The notes under the pieces are model-generated. The model made no database searches. It was not told the DNA's origin and saw only the letters and a list, made by a program, of their open reading frames with translations. From assembly GCA_964387965.1 (NCBI GenBank), contig CAYLXO010000011.1, forward strand, positions 1 through 24,904: a stretch of 24,904 bases of DNA, read 5' to 3'. Positions 20,923 through 24,904 of this stretch are shown here, in pieces (within the stretch, counting starts at the first letter, position 1; every line of letters starts with the position of its first letter). The stretch comes from CAITQP01 sp964387965. GTDB taxonomy: Bacteria > Patescibacteriota > Minisyncoccia > Phycocordibacterales > UBA9973. The position numbers were made by a program, and so were the translations under genes.

Positions 20923-21974
20923 AACAATGGATAAAAAACATTCTCATATGGTGCATGACGGTTGTCGCTCGCTTGGTTATAGCGCGTAAGTCTCCGAAAG
21001 TTATCGTTGTTATTGGAAGCGTTGGTAAGACTTCAACAAAAAATGCGATCTATACCATGATTGGGACTACGATGCATGTGCTTAAGAGTTCTGACACTGC
21101 AAGTAGTAACCTCTCAGCACTCTATGCACTTTTAGGTGTTGCTACTGGCAGCAACAGGACAAAAGATATGCTCCATGCTCTTATGAGTGGTCTTGATTCT
21201 CTTGTTTTTGGAGGAGATTATCCGGAATATATCGTACTTGAACTTTCTGCAAAGAAAAAAGGTACTATCAAAAAAATATCTAAATGGCTTCGTCCATACA
21301 TTGTGGTCATGACTCGTTTTCCTGATATTCCTGCACACGTCGAATATTTCAAAAACGCGCAGGAGCTTATTGAAGAAAAGACTTCGATTGCCCGCTCGCT
21401 TCGAAAAGACGGCGCGCTTATTCTTAACGCTGACGATGTAAATGTGCTTGCACAAAAAGATATATTAAAATCGAAGACTTTTACCTATGGATTTACAGAT
21501 GGCGCGACTATTCACGGAAGNNNNNNNNNNNNNNNNNNNNNNNNNNNNNNNNNNNNNNNNNNNNNNNNNNNNNNNNNNNNNNNNNNNNNNNNNNNNNNNN
21601 NNNNNNNNNNNNNNNNNNNNCCTATTGCATGTGAGTCTGCACTCAAAATGCTTGAACGTATTCCGTTTGGAAAGCGAAAAATTGCTGTGCTTGGGGATAT
21701 GCTTGGGCTCGGAAGATTTACAGTAAGTGCGCATGAACACATAGGTAAACTCTCCTATGAATATGCCGATATCCTTGTTACGTGTGGCTTGCGTGCAAAA
21801 AAGATAGCCGACGGTGCTCGTACAACACGAATGAGTCAAAAAAAGATTTTTGAAACTGAAACAGTAGATGAAGCAAAAGAAATTGTGAAGAAAAATGCCA
21901 AAGCAGGGGATGTCATTCTTATAAAGGGTGCACACTCTATGCATTTAGGAAAAATAACTGATGCACTAAAATAA
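20919..21974 (+). CDS. murF: MurF-type Mur ligase with an assembly gap in its middle
   Basis: The N-terminus is a short membrane-like helix followed directly by the Mur ligase P-loop (GSVGKTSTK, about 33-41). The usual MurF uridine-binding domain is missing, as in other CPR MurF-like proteins. YIVLELSAKKKGTI and LNADD follow. After 100 N, the frame resumes with PIACESALKMLERIP, LGDMLGLG and IKGAHSMHLGKI. MurF adds D-Ala-D-Ala to the UDP-MurNAc peptide. In homologues the segment bridging the gap is much longer than 33 residues, so real sequence is missing and the displayed 351-codon length is not the true length. The identification as MurF, not another Mur ligase, rests on LGDM and operon context. 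Confidence 0.88.
   Translation: MKQWIKNILIWCMTVVARLVIARKSPKVIVVIGSVGKTSTKNAIYTMIGTTMHVLKSSDTASSNLSALYALLGVATGSNRTKDMLHALMSGLDSLVFGGDYPEYIVLELSAKKKGTIKKISKWLRPYIVVMTRFPDIPAHVEYFKNAQELIEEKTSIARSLRKDGALILNADDVNVLAQKDILKSKTFTYGFTDGATIHGXXXXXXXXXXXXXXXXXXXXXXXXXXXXXXXXXXPIACESALKMLERIPFGKRKIAVLGDMLGLGRFTVSAHEHIGKLSYEYADILVTCGLRAKKIADGARTTRMSQKKIFETETVDEAKEIVKKNAKAGDVILIKGAHSMHLGKITDALK
21521..21620. other. Assembly gap of 100 N inside murF
   Basis: Exactly 100 undetermined bases, the usual placeholder for a gap of unknown size. The flanking murF reading frame continues in phase, which may be chance. Confidence 0.98.
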
Positions 21975-21976
21975 TT

Positions 21977-22008
21977 ACAGCGCTCCCACTATTGGAAGCG
22001 CTGTTTTT
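21977..22008 (+). terminator. Terminator of the mraZ-murF operon
   Basis: ACAGCGCT (21977-21984) pairs with AGCGCTGT (21997-22004), extended by CC/GG across a C-A mismatch, followed by TTTTT. It could also stop the convergent small transcript, less efficiently. Confidence 0.88.
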
Positions 22009-22034
22009 GTTTATAACCACCCTAAAAATTCACA

Positions 22035-22166
22035 TTATTTTCCGGTTTCTTTGTCCGGAATAGTTGCTGCGAGAATCAATATAAAAATGATCACGCCCAT
22101 AGCCAGTATGTCTGGAGTATCCTCCAGCACAGGGTCTACGTTCAACAGAATCGATAGTATATTCAT
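22035..22166 (-). CDS. Putative 43-aa single-pass membrane peptide
   Basis: The ATG at 22166 opens 43 codons ending in TAA at 22035-22037. The peptide has an acidic amphipathic start (NVDPVLEDTPDILAMG), one transmembrane helix (VIIFILILAATI) and a short charged end (PDKETGK). The case for expression is the promoter: a consensus TTGACA-18-TATAAT and a two-hairpin leader directly precede it. I recognise no family. A type I toxin-like peptide, a small envelope protein, or an incidental frame in a small RNA are all possible. The plus-strand frame over the same DNA has no promoter and is considered a shadow. Confidence 0.5.
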   Translation of the reverse strand: MNILSILLNVDPVLEDTPDILAMGVIIFILILAATIPDKETGK

Positions 22167-22171
22167 ACTAT
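22154..22171 (-). promoter_or_regulatory. Hairpin containing the start codon of the 43-aa ORF
   Basis: ATAGTAT and ATACTAT are perfect 7-bp arms around a 4-nt loop. The ATG at 22166-22164 lies across the arm and loop, so the hairpin could hide the start codon. It sits 1 nt downstream of the larger leader hairpin. Confidence 0.5.
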
Positions 22172-22172
22172 T

Positions 22173-22222
22173 TGTTTTGGTGAATTTTGAGCACGCTATT
22201 ATGCGCAAAATTCACCAAAACA
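22173..22222 (-). ncRNA. Long perfect hairpin at the 5' end of a small transcript
   Basis: Arms 22173-22189 and 22206-22222 are perfectly complementary over 17 bp (TTTTGGTGAATTTTG core). CGC/GCG pairing in the loop extends the stem beyond a 4-nt bulge. The predicted start of transcription (about 22224) falls just before it, so it would form the extreme 5' end of the RNA. Confidence 0.65.
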
Positions 22223-22230
22223 TTTATATT

Positions 22231-22260
22231 ATTATATCATATTGATATGGCCTTTGTCAA
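22231..22260 (-). promoter_or_regulatory. Consensus sigma70 promoter of the small structured transcript
   Basis: On the minus strand TTGACA (22255-22260), an 18-nt spacer and TATAAT (22231-22236). Both hexamers match the consensus exactly, the best promoter in the window. Confidence 0.8.
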
Positions 22261-22275
22261 GCTTTATATACAATT

Positions 22276-22304
22276 GTGCCGAGGTTGAATAGCAACCTCG
22301 GCAC
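22276..22304. terminator. 12-bp perfect hairpin after the 94-aa gene
   Basis: GTGCCGAGGTTG (22276-22287) pairs with CAACCTCGGCAC (22293-22304) around a 5-nt loop, just past the minus-strand stop at 22308. Neither side has a U-tract, so it is a weak or non-canonical terminator, or a 3'-end stabiliser. Confidence 0.55.
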
Positions 22305-22307
22305 GTA

Positions 22308-22592
22308 TTAACATGCAATTCCATCAACTGGTCTTGAAAACAAGCTCAATTGGCTGTGGTCGTGACCACTTCCTTTATACAATACATTGATACCGAATTT
22401 CGGGTTTACCACTGGTACTATTTCAGCATCTTTGTAGCCATGATTGTATAACGAGTCAATAAATTGAAGACACTTTCTTGTTGTTTCGATTCGATTGTCA
22501 AGAAATCCCAAAGGATTTCCTTTCATCATTTCAAAATCGATTATGCCTTTTTCTCGGGCATTAAATGCGAACATTTTGTGATTGTTTCTCAT
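22308..22592 (-). CDS. Hypothetical protein, 94 aa
   Basis: A soluble, mixed-charge protein (MRNNHKMFAFNAREKGIIDFEMMKGNPLGF...) with a His/Ser-rich end (GSGHDHSQLSLFSRPVDGIAC) and two cysteines. I recognise no family. The frame is flanked downstream by a 12-bp hairpin and upstream by a 146-nt region shared with a divergent gene. TAAATT 7 nt before the ATG could be a leaderless-type -10, but it is a poor match. Its base composition resembles that of the neighbouring intergenic DNA, so coding status is likely rather than certain. Confidence 0.55.
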   Translation of the reverse strand: MRNNHKMFAFNAREKGIIDFEMMKGNPLGFLDNRIETTRKCLQFIDSLYNHGYKDAEIVPVVNPKFGINVLYKGSGHDHSQLSLFSRPVDGIAC

Positions 22593-22672
22593 GACAGTGA
22601 ATTTATGGTTAAAGTAGAATTTGGGCTATTCTTGCATTTTACTTTAAGCATTGCAAGTGATTTGCGCTCGAC

Positions 22673-22700
22673 TTGCATTGCATCTCTTAGGTAGTACAAT
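22673..22700 (+). promoter_or_regulatory. Promoter of the anchored surface protein gene
   Basis: TTGCAT (22673-22678), a 16-nt spacer and TACAAT (22695-22700), with a leader of about 32 nt. The -35 overlaps the last of three alternating CTTGCA/TGCAAG elements (22631, 22652, 22672) that could be operator half-sites. Confidence 0.6.
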
Positions 22701-22738
22701 TTAGACATTACTCATTACATTGCTTCGGCACTTATTTT

Positions 22739-23566
22739 ATGAACTTTTGGAACAACCCAGAAAACAATTCTCTTAAGATGGTGATAGTGCTTATCATCGT
22801 TGCATTTGCAGGTTCGTTTATTTATTACAACATGCACGAGGGTGCACTCGAAGGTACAGGACAAGTTGCAAGAAAAGGTGCAGACATCCAAAAAAAGAAT
22901 ACTGATCCACGAAGCTGGAAGTGTCTTGATGGCGGAGCAGGTATAACACTTTCATCATCAAAAGTGCCAGCACCTACTATGACTGTTGTTTCTACCGCTC
23001 TCTCAAATGCAGTACGCGTTCCATGGCTCACATTCAAAATTGATAATCCTGGCGACTGTCCGGTAGACCTTTCAAAGATGTCATTTGAACTTACATCAAA
23101 TGAAATCACACCATGGCCTCCAGTTCAGCATATGGCACTTATTCACCTTGCAGGTATTCCAGCAGGTGCAACGGGTGGAGCAGGAACACAGCTTGATGGA
23201 AAGAAAGAAGTTCCAGGAGGCGTCCTTCCAGACGAGGCAATAATTCCACTTCCGGCAGGTACAGTGACTTCTACTGGTGCGGGAGTAAGTAGTCATACAT
23301 TTGTATTTAATTTCCCTGGTGCTTCATCAGTGCGTGTGTATCCACATTCGACAGAGTACTTTCGACTTGTAGCAAATTCACAGAATGTACCTGGAAATAT
23401 GTATGGTTATGATGGAACAGTTGGCTCAGGAACAGAAGTTTGGTTTAAGCTTCAACTTACTGAATTTTTGGGAACAACTATTATGGGTGGAGGTATCGTA
23501 GATCATCTTGTATCAGCAGGAACAATTCCACCGACAATCATTACGCCAGTAATTAAGATTCATTAG
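22739..23566 (+). CDS. Membrane-anchored extracytoplasmic protein of unknown function
   Basis: The 275-residue protein has a short cytoplasmic start, one transmembrane helix (about 13-30, LKMVIVLIIVAFAGSFIYYN) and a large outer domain rich in Gly, Thr, Val and Pro. The domain holds a Cys pair (C62 and C107) that could form a disulfide. Strand-rich segments such as VPWLTFKIDNPGDCPVDLSKMSFEL suggest a beta-sandwich. I recognise no family; a surface or pilus-associated role is a guess. The gene is monocistronic, with its own promoter and a strong terminator. Confidence 0.75.
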   Translation: MNFWNNPENNSLKMVIVLIIVAFAGSFIYYNMHEGALEGTGQVARKGADIQKKNTDPRSWKCLDGGAGITLSSSKVPAPTMTVVSTALSNAVRVPWLTFKIDNPGDCPVDLSKMSFELTSNEITPWPPVQHMALIHLAGIPAGATGGAGTQLDGKKEVPGGVLPDEAIIPLPAGTVTSTGAGVSSHTFVFNFPGASSVRVYPHSTEYFRLVANSQNVPGNMYGYDGTVGSGTEVWFKLQLTEFLGTTIMGGGIVDHLVSAGTIPPTIITPVIKIH

Positions 23567-23575
23567 TTTTAAATC

Positions 23576-23611
23576 AACAAAACCCTCGCTTGCCTGCGAG
23601 GGTTTTGTTTT
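23576..23611 (+). terminator. Strong intrinsic terminator
   Basis: A 14-bp perfect stem, AACAAAACCCTCGC (23576-23589) with GCGAGGGTTTTGTT (23596-23609), has a 6-nt loop and trailing T residues. Confidence 0.93.
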
Positions 23612-23629
23612 GAGCTCAATTTGTGACAT

Positions 23630-23635
23630 GATAGT
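23630..23635 (+). promoter_or_regulatory. -10 box of the pseudouridine synthase gene, leaderless arrangement
   Basis: GATAGT lies exactly 6 nt before the ATG at 23642, the same geometry as the TATACT boxes elsewhere, although the hexamer is weaker. Confidence 0.5.
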
Positions 23636-23641
23636 GCATAC

Positions 23642-24352
23642 ATGAAAAAAATCGAAGCAAAGCTTGTCCGTATAAACAAACACATGGCAGATAGTGGTCT
23701 TTCTTCACGTCGCGAGGCTGATGAGTTGATCAAAAAAGGCGTTGTGCTTGTGAATGGTAAAAAGGCAGTTATGGGTATGCAGATTGACCCTATAAAAGAC
23801 AAAGTTGAACTGAAAGGAAAGAAAAATTCATATGTCTACTATATGTATAACAAGCCTCGAGGAATTGTAACTACAGGTGCGCAAGGTGAAGAAGAGGAGA
23901 TTGTAACTGCAGTAAAATTCCCAACACCGGTATTCCCAGTTGGTAGACTCGATAAAGATTCACACGGGCTTATTCTCATGACCAATGACCGTCGTATTAC
24001 ACATAGATTGCTTGATCCAAAGTTTGAACACGAGAAGGAATATCGAGTGACAATTAGCCGTGAGGTTTCTGGCTCTCTCATAAGAAAACTTGAGCATGGA
24101 ATGGTGATTGATAAGGTGCGTACAAAAGGTACAAAAATTATGCGTGAGAGTGATTCCACTTTTCGAATTGTGTTGAAAGAAGGGCGTAATCGCCAGATTA
24201 GAAAAATGGTAGAGGAGGCAGGCGACAAGGTTGTCGATCTAATTCGTATTCGTATCGAACATATAAAGCTCGGCAACCTACAAGAAGGCGCATTCAAAAA
24301 TGTACCAAAAGGGGAGGTGGCAGAATTGCTTAAGAAACTAAAACTTAGCTAA
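23642..24352 (+). CDS. RsuA/RluB/RluF-family pseudouridine synthase
   Basis: The 236-residue protein has an N-terminal S4 RNA-binding domain (VRINKHMADSGLSSRREADELIKKGVVLVNGK, about 9-40) and a catalytic domain with MYNKPRGIVTT and GRLDKDSHGLILMTND (catalytic D104). The closing KEGRNRQIRKMVEEAG motif is specific to this family. It isomerises a uridine in 16S or 23S rRNA; the sequence alone does not separate RluB, RluF and RsuA. A small membrane protein gene starts 3 nt after its stop. Confidence 0.93.
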   Translation: MKKIEAKLVRINKHMADSGLSSRREADELIKKGVVLVNGKKAVMGMQIDPIKDKVELKGKKNSYVYYMYNKPRGIVTTGAQGEEEEIVTAVKFPTPVFPVGRLDKDSHGLILMTNDRRITHRLLDPKFEHEKEYRVTISREVSGSLIRKLEHGMVIDKVRTKGTKIMRESDSTFRIVLKEGRNRQIRKMVEEAGDKVVDLIRIRIEHIKLGNLQEGAFKNVPKGEVAELLKKLKLS

Positions 24353-24355
24353 GAT

Positions 24356-24550
24356 ATGAATCTAAAAAAATTGCTTTTCGCAGTATTCATTATGAGTTTC
24401 TGTACATCGCTATTTTGGACGATCGGAAAATTTTTTAATACCGATTTGTCCTATTTAGATCGTCAGACATATTCAATAATGGCGGGTGTAAAATATTTGA
24501 TTTCTATTGCGCTATATATCGCTTGGAGAGTTACTCCAGATTCAAAGTAA
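24356..24550 (+). CDS. Small two-helix membrane protein, 64 aa
   Basis: Two hydrophobic segments (KKLLFAVFIMSFCTSLFWTI and about 44-58) are joined by a polar stretch (FFNTDLSYLDRQTY), with a short charged C-terminus. I recognise no family. It starts 3 nt after the pseudouridine synthase stop and ends 3 nt before the next gene, so it is probably part of the same transcript; that packing is the main support for it being real. Confidence 0.65.
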   Translation: MNLKKLLFAVFIMSFCTSLFWTIGKFFNTDLSYLDRQTYSIMAGVKYLISIALYIAWRVTPDSK

Positions 24551-24553
24551 TTT

Positions 24554-24904
24554 ATGCGAAACTACAAGGCAAAAGATGTAGATGAATATATAAAAAAAGC
24601 GAGTAGAGAATCACAGGCGACTCTTAAAGACCTACGAAGTGTTATACGAAAAGCTGTCCCACATGCAGATGAAGGAATAAGTTGGGGAGTGCCATTTTAT
24701 AAATATCACGGATTACTCGCTGGTTTTTCGGTGTTCAAAAAACATGCCACGTTTGGCTTGTGTTTCCAGCTCAAAAAATCTGATGTTGATGCGCTTGCAA
24801 AGAAAGGGTATGCGACAGGCAAAAAAACTATTCAAATCAAATTTGATCAAAAAGTGCCGAGTGCCATAATCGCAAGAATGCTTAAAGAACGAGCAAAAGA
24901 GAAT
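24554..24904 (+). CDS. DUF1801 (YdhG-like) domain protein, cut by the window end
   Basis: The first 117 codons are visible and remain open to the last base. The sequence (DVDEYIKKASRESQATLKDLRSVIRKAVPHADEGISWGVPFYKYHG...LAGFSVFKKHATFGL) has the pattern of DUF1801 proteins, also called the YdhG/iron-chaperone-like fold: paired helices, then the 'E-I-x-W-x-P-F-Y' motif and 'G-x-x-x-K-x-H-x-x-F'. The biochemical role of the family is poorly defined. The ATG is 3 nt after the preceding stop, with no Shine-Dalgarno. Confidence 0.75.
   Translation, partial: MRNYKAKDVDEYIKKASRESQATLKDLRSVIRKAVPHADEGISWGVPFYKYHGLLAGFSVFKKHATFGLCFQLKKSDVDALAKKGYATGKKTIQIKFDQKVPSAIIARMLKERAKEN

Noticed and set aside
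22051..22245. 64-codon plus-strand ORF in the region after murF
   Set aside because: It runs through the long inverted repeat and antisense to the better-supported 43-aa ORF; no plus-strand promoter is seen.
1..24904. CRISPR array, insertion sequence or phage-defence island
   Set aside because: No regularly spaced direct repeats, transposase, nuclease/helicase or defence-type genes were recognised.

Overview
The window looks like a scaffold piece from a Candidate Phyla Radiation (Patescibacteria) genome, most likely Parcubacteria. This is inferred from overall character, not from a marker-gene search. The signs are a moderately AT-rich sequence, tightly packed short operons, many small orphan membrane or exported proteins, an N-terminally short MurF-type ligase fused to a membrane anchor, a NirK-like cupredoxin, and a complete set of murein-synthesis enzymes. 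UGA is used as a stop (ends of ftsI and of the 91-aa gene before mrdA), so the recoded UGA=Gly code of Gracilibacteria/Absconditabacteria does not apply. Positions 21521-21620 are a run of 100 N inside murF.

Layout. 1-170: tRNA-Gln(TTG) followed by a decayed partial copy of itself. 227-1158: TspO/MBR protein and a histidine phosphatase. 1230-1800 (minus): a small exported orphan with a strong promoter and a long-hairpin leader. 1885-3944: SIMPL-domain protein, then a membrane-anchored NirK-like copper protein whose 3' end overlaps a convergent SpoU rRNA methyltransferase. 4704-6583 (minus): an ECF sigma factor, a two-TM putative anti-sigma, an OB-like single-TM protein and a Cys/His/Met-rich single-TM protein. 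6647-10605: class I fructose-bisphosphate aldolase, CPBP-family membrane protein, Nudix hydrolase and a P1B-type metal ATPase. 10627-14561: Ig-like surface protein, then small membrane protein / PBP2 / FemX-like transferase. 14676-17072: greA, an orphan, lysS. 17124-17294 (minus): an unlisted 56-aa ORF. 17480-21974: the dcw-type operon mraZ-rsmH-ftsL-ftsI-murF behind MraZ-like boxes. 22035-22592 (minus): two orphan genes, one being a 43-aa membrane peptide with an unusually structured leader. 22739-24904: a surface protein, an RsuA/RluB pseudouridine synthase, a small membrane protein and a DUF1801-like gene cut by the window end.

How it fits together. Two clusters build the wall. mrdA with its small membrane partner and a FemX-like aminoacyltransferase suggests elongation plus cross-bridge formation. 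The mraZ operon supplies septal synthesis. The sigma/anti-sigma operon looks like an envelope-sensing module. The NirK-like protein, the metal ATPase and the Cys/His/Met-rich membrane protein hint at copper or other metal handling, but this is only inference from content.

The most striking sequence-level pattern is in the promoters. Six plus-strand genes have a -10-like hexamer (TATACT, TATAAT or GATAGT) exactly 6 nt before the ATG with no Shine-Dalgarno, implying leaderless mRNAs. Several small orphan genes and greA instead have near-consensus -35/-10 promoters and structured leaders. No CRISPR array, insertion sequence or integrase was seen.
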